The notes under the pieces: generated by a model
Database searches by the model: none
What the model was told of the DNA's origin: nothing
What the model saw: the letters and a program-made list of their open reading frames with translations, nothing else
Shown: positions 35,372 to 46,680 of the stretch, one piece after another
Numbering within the stretch: position 1 is the stretch's first letter
How the letters are laid out: the number at the start of each line of letters is the position of its first letter
Program-made: the position numbers and the translations under genes
Assembly (NCBI GenBank): GCA_902805475.1
Contig: CADCSX010000025.1
Location: 1,240,001-1,304,000, forward strand
Reading direction: 5' to 3'
From: Entonaema liquescens
Taxonomy: Eukaryota; Ascomycota; Sordariomycetes; Xylariales; Xylariaceae
DNA length: 64,000 nt

Positions 35372-38300
35372 ATGGGTGAAAAGAACATGGCGCCTTTATG
35401 CCTATCAACCATGCGGCATAACCTACGGGATATTGATGACCTTGTGCTCCATTACTTCGGATGTATTGAAATTCACGAGAGAAAATCATTTTTTAACAAA
35501 GATAACGAGATCTGGAGGCATGAGAAAGCCATCGCACTGGAAAATATTGCCCTATCCTACCCCGATTTCAAAGGAGATGAGACTAAAGAAGCGGACAGGC
35601 GTGTGAACCAGAAAATTGGAACTCTTGCCGTCCTCGTGGAATCACGATATAAGCGAATTGAAATTCTACGACGTGCTGTCACATCTAATATGACAAATCC
35701 TAAATCTTCTCAGAAGTTGCCACCATTTGATCTTGTTGGATGTGTCTCTGAGAGTCATCGTCGATGGAAATCGTCAGCTATCTATAAGAACGGAATTAGG
35801 GAGGTGCGAGCATGGCGTGAGCTCGCTGGCAAACCTATCGATGAAGAGACTCCACCAGAACCACGGGGAGAGATACCCGAAGAGAGGATTGCTGTGCGTC
35901 AGGTTGCACTCAAACATCAGCACCAAGATAACAGGTTAGATGTGGTTGATGATATGGCGTATTCCCTAGAAGAGGATGTGGACGCCCATATAATTCAGTT
36001 TGGGCGCCCCTTTGCGGGTGGCGAGCGTGTTGTTCCTTCTTTTCAACCAGAACCAAGTTCAGCAGAAGCTTCGAGTTCTTCGCAACCCTCTGCCCTGACG
36101 AAAATCAGAACAACGTCAACGGATCTTCAACCAGAAGAAGAACCCCCTGAGGACTGGCGGTTCAAGGGCCAATTCCCTAATCAGAGAATTGACATGGCAC
36201 ACCTACTCGATAAGGAGGACAGTGACAAGAATTCGGATACCGTTTTATCGAGCGAGCGTAATTCGGATAGACTCCGATACATCCACATACCTTACAATAA
36301 TATGAAGGTGGGATTCCCTCCTACGCGCTACTACATACCTAGATATATCGTTGAACCGTTACTAATATCTCTCGCTATAGTGGGTTGAGGTAGGTAACTG
36401 CAGATCCCGAAAGCAGAACTATACTGAGTTCAACATAGGAAGCTATTGCCCGGTACTATAATGAAGATAGACCAGACATTAGTGTCCGTTCTAGAGGCTT
36501 GCGTTCTGGTAGTACACCCAGTAGAAGCTCTATGCTTCTTCGGTCCGACCTTTGGCGTGAACGGCAATGTGGTGGCAGTGTACTTGCGCAAGATAGACAC
36601 TTACGTCCCCTTTGCGCAGCAGTGTCTACCGGCAAGTATTCCTTTCCTCTACCCAGAGATATTAAGCTAAATGACATAGACATCGGGAGGGTTGAAGCGA
36701 TACCAAACAATATTGTCCTATTTGTAAGCTCCAAAGAAGACCACTCTGTAACATTGATTGACTTGTAGGTACCTACAGATGCCCTACTTGAATTGGGAAG
36801 ACAACCACAACTGGAATAGGATGACTAGATTCACATATGCTGAAGCGATGGATACTGAAAATATGCTCGGGGAAAATAACGAAACCTTAATGGACGAGAC
36901 AGATGAAAACGCCCAGGCGTCAACTTCTTCCCAGTCCATACCCACGCCCACTAGTAGACGTAATACCGAAGTTAAAGGGGGAACTGTAGGCGCATTGAAA
37001 AGAGTCAGAGAAGAGACTCTCGCATTTATTGGCAATCGCCGCCGAATACACAAGGCGACTAATCTTGAAAATAGCAAGGAGGAATCAAGGCCTGTGGCAA
37101 GTAACCCATTAGGCCAATTTCTTTTTAACGCCGCCCAGTTATACCAAGTCATATCGAACTATCGCGATAAAAAGTTTCTCGAGACGTTTCTTTACGAAGA
37201 TCCTCCGTGCCATCCCCGCAGGACACTCGAGACATCCTGCGACTGGAAACGGGGAGTTAATGAAGCTCGAGATCGTAACAAGATTTTATATCAAAATGCT
37301 ACCCTTTCTAAAGGATTACTGTACGATACCGAAGCGATCGAAATAGAGAAACCCAGGGCAATACTGGAAGATTTTTTTAATAAAATGAGATTTTGGACGA
37401 AATCGATCCCGTTGGACAGGAGAAATGATGGGAATAGTAGAAAGCGGAAAGGGGTCCGTCATAGGAACAAAGACGCTGATCTGATTATGGTAGATCAGCT
37501 ATGGATGTGGATTTTAGACGGACGAACAATCCTAACGTGTTTCCCAGGTGAGTATGGGACGAACGGCCATGATCCTGGCGGTGTTCATAAGGCAATAAGG
37601 GACCGCTTGGGAAGCACCGGGAAGGATCAGATCGGATCGGTGTTTGACCTGGCACTAATCATCTTGGACGAATGCACCAGAGCTCTTTTCGTTCAAAAAC
37701 GGGTTGGCAAGCATCTCCCACTCAAATTATATCTTTTACTAAAGCGTTATAGGATTCGCAACGGCGAGTAATAGACAGATTTTCAGTTGCTATTAGCCGT
37801 ATAGTGTGTAATTGTACTCTTAAGTGCGATGTTAGATACTGACAATCAATATAGACAACCCAGCAAACGAAGCTATTCAAAGACCTGTGGCGTTGGACTG
37901 ACCAGGCTTCAAGCCATATGAAAGGAAATGATAAGTACACCGGGTTTAGGGACCTCTATTCTTCACTGCTCGACACCGATCCGGAACGCGAAACACACAT
38001 GGAGATAAATGACATTATAAAGGAGCTTGATATTATGATACATCACAGCAGAGTCCAAAAACAAGTTTTGAAGCAATTCTCGAAACATGTCGAGCGCATA
38101 TTAGACCTGGAACAACAACGACTGTCCAATGGCGGCGATGATGGTTTTTCATCCCTGGAATATGTGGCTTCTATCGGGACCGGCGACCAGAATGTTGATC
38201 GTGAGAAAGAAGAACGAATAGACAGATTCAGAGTACAAGCTATCGATATTCTATCCGCCGTAACAGACCGTATCGACGAGCTTGAGCAGCTTAAGAAGGG

Positions 38301-40351
38301 TGCAGAAAGTGCGGCACAAAGCGTTAGTCCTGATACTACAGGCCCATAGTCCACACGAAATCTTACTAATTATTATAGACAAATGACCTGCTATCCTTAA
38401 AGACACAGCAAGCAGCTGTTGTCCACTCTTGGGAGGCTCTCAGAGAATCGAAAGAAGTGGTTAAACGTAATCGACAAATCATAATAATGACTACTGTTAC
38501 TATCATATTTGTCAGTTTGCTTCAAGGTACTTATAGTAACCATTTGACTAATATCCACCAAGCTTCCAGTATCTTTCATAGCCAGCTTCTTCGGCTTGAC
38601 GAATATAAATTCCGGGGGCAACTGGTCTCCTACCGGCGACCTATTTGAGTACAACTGTAAGATGCTACATTAAACCTCTTAAGCATACCGGCGACTGATC
38701 AATGACGTAAAGTCTCCGTTCACCTTATAGTCGGCTTTCTAGCTGCTCTGGTAATATTTAGAAATCTTCTGCGTGCACTATTTTGGTCGGCCTATGTGTT
38801 CATATCACGGATCTTGCATTTTCAGACATCGCTCTATCGGTTCATGCTTTCTAGCCGAGAAGCTAGGGAAAGTCAAGCTTTGTTGAACCTACCTGTGGAA
38901 AATTCCCAGACAGTCGGGCATGGACTGTACGAACGGAAAAAGCAACAGTCTCGCGGCTCTACGGCTCAAGAATACAATATATGGAGACGTTGGACTCTTT
39001 TAATAGATATGTGGAGAGCCGGGGTTTCCTTATTTGTGCAATTATGGAAATCTTGGTTTCTTTCGGCCATGAATTTGTGGAAAGCTGGGTTCATCTCATT
39101 GACAAATATCCGCTTTCCACCGCCAACCGGCTATCAGCGAATATTTTATATATGCGTGAGTTTTTTTTTTTTTTTTTTTCTTTTAACTTGGTGCCGGGAA
39201 TCGACCTGACATGATCTAGGGCTGTGGCGAGCTCGAATTCCTCGACGTAAAGGAGTTGTTGCCAGGGGGTATCGTGAGGTTCCGGAAGAGATTATTTGAT
39301 AGTGTAGCGGCCGTGTCGAGTCGACCGGCAGGCCTACAAGGAACAAGTCCCCCCAAGCCTCCACCCCAAGCATATTTAAGTTCCCGCAAGAATGCGAGAC
39401 ATACTCAAAGACCGCCTCGAAGAAACGATCAACAATACGACGACACACTATTATCGTCGCAATTCGAAACCGAACAAGCGAGCCTGGCTACACCTCTGGT
39501 TGAAGATCGCCAATATGTTTTGATGTGTGTGAACACGAGGACTTCGACATCTTTAGTTCATGTTAACGTTGACGATCGTATGAACGACAAATATCTGTTT
39601 CAAAATATTCTTCAAGAATATCGCCTTGCTCGCGAGAAGAATGATTGGACAATTTCGATGGTTGTTCCAGCATGGGTTTATAATTTACTACGAGCAGTTT
39701 CACTAAGGCTTCCGAGCGCCCCCTTGATCCTTAAGAAGATAGCAAGAAGGCTAAGTCCTCGACTCCATAAGATGTCTCTTTATAGAATTGCATCGGGGAT
39801 TTTGTTAGAGTACGTATCCCATTACCACTATTTTCGATATTGTAAAATACCTATTGCAGGTAAAATTTAACCCATTTAAATAGTTTCGGTTGGTGCCTGT
39901 CGGAAGGGAAACTTGTCCGCGATGGTTCAAAACTAGAGCGATCCCCCCCGAAGGCGAAGTTAGAGCAGGGCGATATGCCTATCAACCTGTGCCGATGGAT
40001 GATATTGAACTTGCAGATATCCCTCTGGCACATCTGCTCAAGGCAGGAGACCACACTGATCAATTCTGGATGCAGACCTTTCCCAAGAAGCTTAAGCAGC
40101 CACTGGTGCGGAGGGATGGCATCGACGGCCAGCGTGTAATAGGGTGGGGCATACGCGTTAATGAGAGACTCAATTGGGCCGTCATTTTATTACTAATTCT
40201 CGTCGTGATGTTTATGGTTAGCATAGTGGTCATCATTTTTGCGACGTACACGTCGGATAACTCTTCTGCTTTTGGCCTCGGGGCTTATCTGGTCGCAGTT
40301 TTTACGGTATATATTACGTATCAGTATTTCTCCTGGAAGGAGGATACGTAG
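35372..40351 (+). CDS. Giant CorA-like membrane protein (11 exons)
   Basis: Exons 35372-36307, 36381-36389, 36439-36723, 36779-37702, 37753-37803, 37855-38322, 38379-38510, 38563-38656, 38731-39155, 39220-39813 and 39884-40351 join in frame to 1461 residues. Motifs match the large fungal CorA-like family: N-terminal LRDIDDLVLHYFGCIEIHE, RYIHIPYNNMKWVEEAIARYY, NNIVLFMPYLNWED, DQLWMWILDGRTILTCFP, DLALIILDECT, then the CorA-type helix TTVTIIFLPVSFIASFFGLT. The C-terminal part has further hydrophobic segments (about nt 38731-38840), a FRLVPVGRETCP region, and a final TM pair (about nt 40163-40330). The diagnostic CorA Gly-Met-Asn reads Gly-Leu-Thr here, so Mg2+ transport is doubtful. The true start may lie further upstream. 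The role of these proteins in fungi is not established. Confidence 0.8.
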
Positions 40352-41135
40352 CCGTTATGTTGGATGAAGGGTTTTGGAATGCACTTGAATTATTCTCGCT
40401 AAAGTCGATGAGGATGGTGGATTTGTCCTCCGCATTGACAAGCCCCCCTTTTTACACGATTTATCGATACCAATCCCCCAACCGGTTTCAATGCGTACAA
40501 TACTAGGTACCAAGCTCCCTCTTTGGAGGCCCAGCTATTTAGGCGAAAGAACGACTGGCCAAGCTGTCAACAATATCCCGACTATGAATATGCAGTTCTC
40601 AACTGGGCACGGTTCGGAGTTATGCGAAGTCCATAAACGGCTAACAGAATCTCCGGCATAGTGTGCCTTTATTTGCAACCAAGATACGAGTACATTGTCT
40701 ATTTGTATTCTGGTTGGCTGAGCTGTTTGCACTTTTCCTAAGAGGGCATATTTTAAGTCTTTTCGAAGCTCCGATTTGCTGATTTAAGGGGAGTGTATAC
40801 TTCCTTCGCATCAATAACTGAAATTGTGTGAATTACCTAGAAAATCAAAACCCGTCACCGCCTTGGGGACGAGTCTATCTATCGAGGAAAAGATCCGCCC
40901 TATCATTGTCGACATGACCGCATATGGATCCCGCGACAATGCAACTCTGCACGGATGGACTATTCGCCCGATCGAGTTAATACGGTCCCAGAAATTTGTC
41001 ATCGCGCGCTTTGGAAATATGCCGTGTTGGAAAGGAGTATTTCACCTATAACACATTCGCGCTTAGCCGCCTTACCGAAGGTGAATGGTCCAACTGAATC
41101 TACATGATCCTTCAACCGTCTCACGGTTATCCTGT
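40352..41135. other. Intergenic region
   Basis: No gene supported. A 75-codon frame at 40824-41051 has no recognisable motifs. Confidence 0.5.
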
Positions 41136-41386
41136 CAGAACAGCGTCAAAAAAGATGCCCCACTTTAACTTTTCAACTCTAATACTTTATTCTAATTTGA
41201 ATAACTTTATCAAGTCTTATAATAATTTAATAAAACTTGTATATAGTAGTATTTAATCAATCTAGTTTAGTATAAATTTTTGAATAATTTTTTCTTTCTC
41301 ATTTTGGGTGAGAAATGGGAGTGCAAAATGTGTATGTACGCTTTTTGCTTGAGTGAGGATGGGGCATCTTTTTTGACGCTGTTCTG
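41136..41386. mobile_element. MITE-like element with 27-bp terminal inverted repeats
   Basis: The 27 nt at 41136-41162 (beginning CAGAACAGCGTC) are the exact reverse complement of 41360-41386 (ending GACGCTGTTCTG). The 251-bp unit has an AT-rich interior with no coding capacity and is flanked by CCTGT on both sides (41131-41135 and 41387-41391), a candidate 5-bp target duplication. This is the structure of a non-autonomous DNA transposon. The superfamily cannot be assigned. Confidence 0.8.
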
Positions 41387-41749
41387 CCTGTGATGCCTTT
41401 AAATTGGGTCTTTGACACAGTACTTTTGGTAAAATTGAGATACTGTACGGCACATCGTGATCTTTCGCATGCATCCGGAAGCCCGATCGAGTTACTGATG
41501 CAGCGAGTGTTATGATGCGCGGGGGTGGTTGTTGCATTTGATGGCTGGCGTATAAGACGTCAGAGCTATGAAGCAACTTGAACTATGTGGTTAAGGAATT
41601 TCCGAACCTTAAGCCCGTTACGTCCGATTGTTCGGGTAATGTTGGTATATAATTTAGTCTAATTGCCTCAAGTCCGAATCATAGGTTAATTTGCATTGCC
41701 ACTGCTCTCTCTATCTCATCATATATTCTGATATAAAAATACCCTCATA
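41387..41749. other. Promoter region of the dienelactone hydrolase gene
   Basis: No gene seen. It lies directly between the MITE-like element and the hydrolase start codon, so the element is about 360 bp upstream of that gene. Confidence 0.5.
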
Positions 41750-42499
41750 ATGTCTTACTCCAAGTGCTGTATCAAGGGCTTCGAGTGGAGCGGAACTCCG
41801 AGCGGGAAGGTCGGGAAGATCGCTGATATTAATACCTATATTGCGGGTGATAATGCCGACGCTGCCGTACTACTTATCCACGATGTCTTCGGCTGGACCT
41901 TTCCTAACCTGCGCCTACTAGCGGACCACTTCGCCCGCGAGATCAATGCGACTGTCTATCTTCCCGACTTCTTCGGAGGCGAAGTAGTCGAGCCGACTCC
42001 CGCCATCCTGTCCGGGGACTTCAGCGGCTATGACTTCCCAGGCTTTATGAAGCGAAACTCACGCGAGGCCCGTGAGCCGGAGATCTTCACCGTCGCTAAG
42101 GCCCTGCGTCAGAAGTACGCAAAGCTCGGCGCCATCGGCTACTGCTTCGGAGGATGGGCTGTGTTCCGACTAGGCGCTAAAGAGCATAACCCTCCTCTAG
42201 TCGATGCCATCTCGACTGGACACCCATCGATACTGACCAAGAAGGACATTGAAGAAGTCGCGGTTCCCGTACAGCTTCTGGCCCCTGAGCACGATGTCAT
42301 GTACACCGCGGAGCTGAAGAGCTACACGTTTGAAACGATTCCTAAGTTGGGAATCGAGTTTGATTACCGCCATTATCCGGGCGTGTCGCATGGCGCGCTT
42401 GTTCGCGGCAGCGATAAGGAGCCTGGCGAGCTGTTAGCTATGGCGAGGGGGAAGAACGATGCTGTTAACTGGTTCAACCAGTTTCTGCATGAGCCGTAA
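41750..42499 (+). CDS. Dienelactone hydrolase family protein
   Basis: Intronless alpha/beta hydrolase of 249 residues, full length for the family. The catalytic triad is visible: nucleophile Cys132 in GYCFGG, Asp182 in PEHD, and His214 in GVSHGALVRG. The N-terminal LLIHDVFGW and LPDFFGGE segments are also typical. The canonical bacterial enzyme hydrolyses dienelactone in chlorocatechol breakdown; fungal members are cytosolic and mostly of unknown substrate. No other catabolic genes are adjacent. The start has an AAT-ATG-T context and no alternative upstream ATG. Confidence 0.92.
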   Translation: MSYSKCCIKGFEWSGTPSGKVGKIADINTYIAGDNADAAVLLIHDVFGWTFPNLRLLADHFAREINATVYLPDFFGGEVVEPTPAILSGDFSGYDFPGFMKRNSREAREPEIFTVAKALRQKYAKLGAIGYCFGGWAVFRLGAKEHNPPLVDAISTGHPSILTKKDIEEVAVPVQLLAPEHDVMYTAELKSYTFETIPKLGIEFDYRHYPGVSHGALVRGSDKEPGELLAMARGKNDAVNWFNQFLHEP

Positions 42500-42932
42500 A
42501 TACCTGTCTGGGTTGTGATACAAACTAGGATAACAATGGTATATAATAAATGACCGAGCTGGTTAAACGAAAGGACTGGGAACTGGTAATTTTCGGGTTG
42601 CGAAGAACTTGTGATTGAAGAATGATTGCCCTTCGTACGGGATGTATCATGGTCGGTGATGCACTCCTTGAACTCTACTAGCGAAAGCGACAAGCTACGC
42701 AAACCATGTAATGACATTAGACATGAATTCGAGTAGAATAATTTGAAGAACCTCAACTCATTGATGTGCATTGTCTCGACTACTAAACATTTCAAACATA
42801 ACACTCTTAGTAAACCGTAATATGATGAAGGAAGCTCGGGATTGGTACGATTCAAAATGCTTTCATATTCTCATGTATGCTCTACCCTAGATAGTCCAAC
42901 CATAGCCCAATAATGACAATGCTTGTGTAAAA
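42500..42932. other. Intergenic region between convergent genes
   Basis: No gene seen; shared 3' flank of the hydrolase and the minus-strand AAA ATPase gene. Confidence 0.5.
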
Positions 42933-45713
42933 TTACTCAAAATGCCCCTCCTCGTAAAACGTGTTTCTCAGGGGCAGTTCGGCATCGAACCCCTTCGACT
43001 CCTTCATATGGCGATCGAAGCTGAGCGTCGACATCTGGACCTTATCGAACAAGCTGCGGTCGAGCACGGGCGCCATGGGGGGCTGCTGGCCGTTCGCGCG
43101 CGCGGCCTCGACCGCGATGGTGTAGTTGTGATGTGCCAGGCTGGACGCGATCTGGAAGGCGTTGCGGATCTGGCGGCCGTTCCAGCAGCTGGTGGAGCGG
43201 GCGTTGGCCTCGAAGTGCTTGCCGGCGAAGTCGATGATCTCGCGGTCCTTGATGACGAGCGATGGCTCGCCCGTCATCTCGTGGCGCTGCGCCTCGATCT
43301 CCCGCAGCTTGGCCAGGTTGAGCCGGAAGATGTCCTGCGTCTGCGTCTTGTCGAGGGGCGGGTAGTACAGCGACATGTGGATACGCGACTTGAAGGCCTC
43401 GTCGATGGTGTTCACGCGGTTCGTCGTGAGGAACAGCAGTCCGTTGTAGTACTCGAGGACACGGAGGAACACGGAGACTAGTGCGTTGCGCTTCATGTCG
43501 ACCTTGGAGCGTTGCGATAGGAAAACGTCGGCTTCGTCAAGGAGCAGGACGCAATCCCAGAGATTCGCAAGACGGAAGACGTTGTTTAGCGAGTACTCGA
43601 CTTCGGAGGGAGTAAGGCCGAGATCACCGCAAGTAATGACAAACAGGGGCTTGCGATACTCCATAGCCACTGCCTCGGCCGTCGCAGTCTTACCAACACC
43701 GGGAACACCGTGAAGCAAGACGACCAGGCCGCGGCCCTTGTTCTGGATCAGATCCTGGCCTGGTCCCTCGGTAGCCATATCGACATACCGCCGCTCGAGA
43801 GTCTTCTTCTGGAAGTGAGAAGCGACGAGACCTCGGACGATGTCCTTGTAGTCCTTCAAGATCTTGAGGTTCTCGAATACGCCCTGCTCCCTACGGATAG
43901 GCTTGAGGAAGTTAATATCGACGGGCACGAATCTGCGCTCGCGCAATGCGTATGCGAACATGCGCTTGGGGAGGAGTACGAGGTCATCCTCGCGTAGCTC
44001 GAGAGCATCTGGGTTCATCTCCTGGGTGCGGCTGCCCTTGGTCCGCTGGCGTAAGAAAGTGTCGACGTTAAGATTCTCGCGACGCTGCCATAGCTCAACA
44101 CCATCCTGCTTCTGGACAACCTCGTTCTGCGAATACGCGAGGTTTGTTCGCGAAGAGTCCATCCACTGCTGGATGGCTATCCCGTCGTCCTCTGTCTCAC
44201 ATGAGATGGACTTGTTCATGGTCAATCGATGGAAGCAAGGACGCCATCCTCCATGCTTCTGGTAGGCCTCTTGGAGATCGACAATCACGTCGCTCTCAAC
44301 GAACTCGGGATGCCGCATCTTTTGGTAGTTTTCATTCTCTAAGATCTCCTCAATAGGATCGGTGGTGTCGAAGGGCGGATTTCTGGTCAATGTCCAGGCA
44401 TGGTATGATTGGTGCCTGTCACCAAGGAATCTCTGGAAGTCCTGTCCTTGCTTCTGGAGCGACCCTAGGAGTTTTTGGTGATCCTGTCGGTAGCGGATGG
44501 GAAATACTTCCAGGGATTCGACAAGCCTTTCTCCTACGAAGGACTCAATTTCGAATGTATGACGTACAGCGCCGAATGAGTCTCCGTCGTGGTCGATATA
44601 GTAGGCGTAGATATTGAACTTGTCCTTCTTGTCTTGTGCTAGCTCATCGGGGAAGAACTCCCATACCAACTTAGATGGATACGATGCTTCTACTTCTGGC
44701 ATTTCTGTGCGGTAGATACGCCATACCTCATGGTAACGACCCGCTGTCTCTCCTGCAGCTGGCATGTAAATAAGATCTCCAGGGCGAAAGAGTGACCATA
44801 GGTCCTCAAACTTGACCTTGTCGGTTGAGTTGTCTGAGAATCGGCTGTGCAGGGGCATGACCTCCTCGTCGATGAAGTTGACATAGCATCGCATGTCTCT
44901 GAGAGCCTCGGGGCTATCCATAATATTGTCCACGTCCTCGGCATTCGAGTCGACCGAAAGAAGAGACTCAGTGTCATCTTCATCGTCGTCTCCACCCTCG
45001 GAGCCTGAGCCCTTTGTCTTGGACTCAACGCTTTCCACGTCTGGGATCTCTGGGAGGTCCTCGGAGTCAATATCTTCAATATCCTCGTAGTCGGCCCACT
45101 TCTCTTCAAGAGTAGCGAGAATCTCTTTCATCTTGGGCTGGAAATACACCAGAGCCTTGAAAGGCCTGACGAAAGTGCGAGGTGTGGATCTTTGCTCGGT
45201 ATCTTTCAGGAGAGATGTGAGATGTCCTAGGACAGGCTGTGATTGAATGCGAATGCGTTGCATCTCGCCCTCATTCACCTGGGCGTTCTCGGCTTTCTTT
45301 TCTCTCTTCGCCTTTTCCGAGACGCTATTCTTTGGTCGTGAAGCATACACTTGCTCACGGGGAAGGCCGTAAGCAAGTAGCATATGCTGGCGAGTGCGAG
45401 CATGTTCCTCCTTTCGTCGGAGAGCCTGCTCGCGTCGGACTTGGGCCTGCAAGTTAGATCCAGCCACGAGAACTTCAACAGCGTAATCAGGTTCATCAAC
45501 GTCATGGAATCGATTCTTGAAGTTCTCAAAGTTGAATTTGCGTACTTCGGGAACCTTAGGTCGCCATTTAGCTTCAACGCGACGGCGATCGGCCAGAATC
45601 TGTTCACGTCGCTCTGCCTCCCTCTGTGCAGCTAGGAATGCTGGGTCGTTCTCACGGAAGTGCCGTGAACGCTCCTTGAAGCGCTTGGAATTGGAGTCGT
45701 TCTTGGGAGCCAT
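42933..45713 (-). CDS. Large AAA+ ATPase with N-terminal fungal domain
   Basis: Single-exon ATPase of 926 residues. The AAA module is C-terminal: Walker A HGVPGVGKTATAEAV (about 665-679), Walker B CVLLLDEADVFLSQR (about 717-731), a sensor-1-like LFLTTNR, and a helical lid ending in WNGRQIRNAFQIASSLA. Upstream is a region with LWSLFRPGDLIYMPAAG and EVWRIYR, which I recall as the DUF7025 domain of fungal AAA ATPases, and before it a strongly acidic stretch (about 205-265) and a basic, charged N-terminus of likely coiled coil. These ATPases are abundant and variable in Pezizomycotina; substrates are unknown. Ends divergent from nothing close: the next gene upstream is the HET gene on the same strand. 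Confidence 0.88.
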   Translation of the reverse strand: MAPKNDSNSKRFKERSRHFRENDPAFLAAQREAERREQILADRRRVEAKWRPKVPEVRKFNFENFKNRFHDVDEPDYAVEVLVAGSNLQAQVRREQALRRKEEHARTRQHMLLAYGLPREQVYASRPKNSVSEKAKREKKAENAQVNEGEMQRIRIQSQPVLGHLTSLLKDTEQRSTPRTFVRPFKALVYFQPKMKEILATLEEKWADYEDIEDIDSEDLPEIPDVESVESKTKGSGSEGGDDDEDDTESLLSVDSNAEDVDNIMDSPEALRDMRCYVNFIDEEVMPLHSRFSDNSTDKVKFEDLWSLFRPGDLIYMPAAGETAGRYHEVWRIYRTEMPEVEASYPSKLVWEFFPDELAQDKKDKFNIYAYYIDHDGDSFGAVRHTFEIESFVGERLVESLEVFPIRYRQDHQKLLGSLQKQGQDFQRFLGDRHQSYHAWTLTRNPPFDTTDPIEEILENENYQKMRHPEFVESDVIVDLQEAYQKHGGWRPCFHRLTMNKSISCETEDDGIAIQQWMDSSRTNLAYSQNEVVQKQDGVELWQRRENLNVDTFLRQRTKGSRTQEMNPDALELREDDLVLLPKRMFAYALRERRFVPVDINFLKPIRREQGVFENLKILKDYKDIVRGLVASHFQKKTLERRYVDMATEGPGQDLIQNKGRGLVVLLHGVPGVGKTATAEAVAMEYRKPLFVITCGDLGLTPSEVEYSLNNVFRLANLWDCVLLLDEADVFLSQRSKVDMKRNALVSVFLRVLEYYNGLLFLTTNRVNTIDEAFKSRIHMSLYYPPLDKTQTQDIFRLNLAKLREIEAQRHEMTGEPSLVIKDREIIDFAGKHFEANARSTSCWNGRQIRNAFQIASSLAHHNYTIAVEAARANGQQPPMAPVLDRSLFDKVQMSTLSFDRHMKESKGFDAELPLRNTFYEEGHFE

Positions 45714-46680
45714 TGTGAGTCTCTAGTATATCTTTGGACTAAAATATCTAAGGACTCCGAGTAGGGCTTTATGGTAGAGGAATATCGTAGTAATTGAAAA
45801 AGAGGCTATACGGAGAGAGACTATTCAGAAGACGACAAATACCAGAATATATAGACATCGTTGAAGGACTAAGATGGGGTTATATAGGCACTCATAAACG
45901 CAATAGATGCCTAGCTCTAGATTGTTGGTCAAGTCTTACCAGCTGCACATCTTGTGAATCGTTTCCCCATTCTCAGCTAGATTTCACCGTTAGTCGCTAT
46001 TCCTCTTGCCGTTTTCCGTCCACTGGATGATGCGTATGCATGAGCTACCTCTAACCCGCGCCAGATAGATAACGAATAGTGGACTTTAAGGCAGACATAG
46101 CCTAATAAGTCCCTGGCTCAGCCGCCAGAGGGGCTGAGTCACTCGGAGAACAACCTGGTCCAGACGATTAGTGTAGTTTTGATCCAATCGGTAAGCTCCG
46201 TCAGGATTCTTAAGGGGTTATAAGACTCATCTTCGATCTAGACGAAGAGTAGTCCTGCATATCAGCAAGAGGCAACCAGTTGTATGGCGGAGCATTATGA
46301 GGTAAACATCTGAGATGCATTACAAGGGATGGGGGCTGACGGTACCTTGTCCGCTTGTAAGGCAACATTCTTGGCGATGCCGATCGAAGCTTAGCGGCGG
46401 GGATGAAATCAGCAAATAACTGTTCACATAACTTTTCATAAAACTGGAGTAGGACTTCATACGTTTCCGAGCTAACCAAGATTCCCGTCATCATATCTGT
46501 CTCGTACATTACATGTCATATCGATAGGAATGAAGACGATAAATCTAGGAAATAAGGGGTAAGTTAGATTCCTCTCCACGATGAACGAAGCACGACACTA
46601 CATGAGATACTGGAAGCTCTCATCAAAGTAGATAAGTAGTAGAATGCCTAGGTAGGTACCTAGCTATATACTATATACTA
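45714..46680. other. Intergenic region
   Basis: No confident gene. A 99-codon minus-strand frame (46509-46210) starts with ATG and has protein-like composition, but has no homology I recognise. A CCTAGGTAGGTACCTAG motif lies at 46647-46663. Confidence 0.45.

Noticed and set aside
39156..39219. tRNA-like 3' end (GCCGGGAATCGACC) inside a CorA-gene intron
   Set aside because: Only about 20 nt match and there is no A-box or anticodon arm; treated as intron sequence.
42942..43481. Plus-strand frame of 179 codons
   Set aside because: Antisense shadow of the AAA ATPase domain; GC-rich third positions keep it open.
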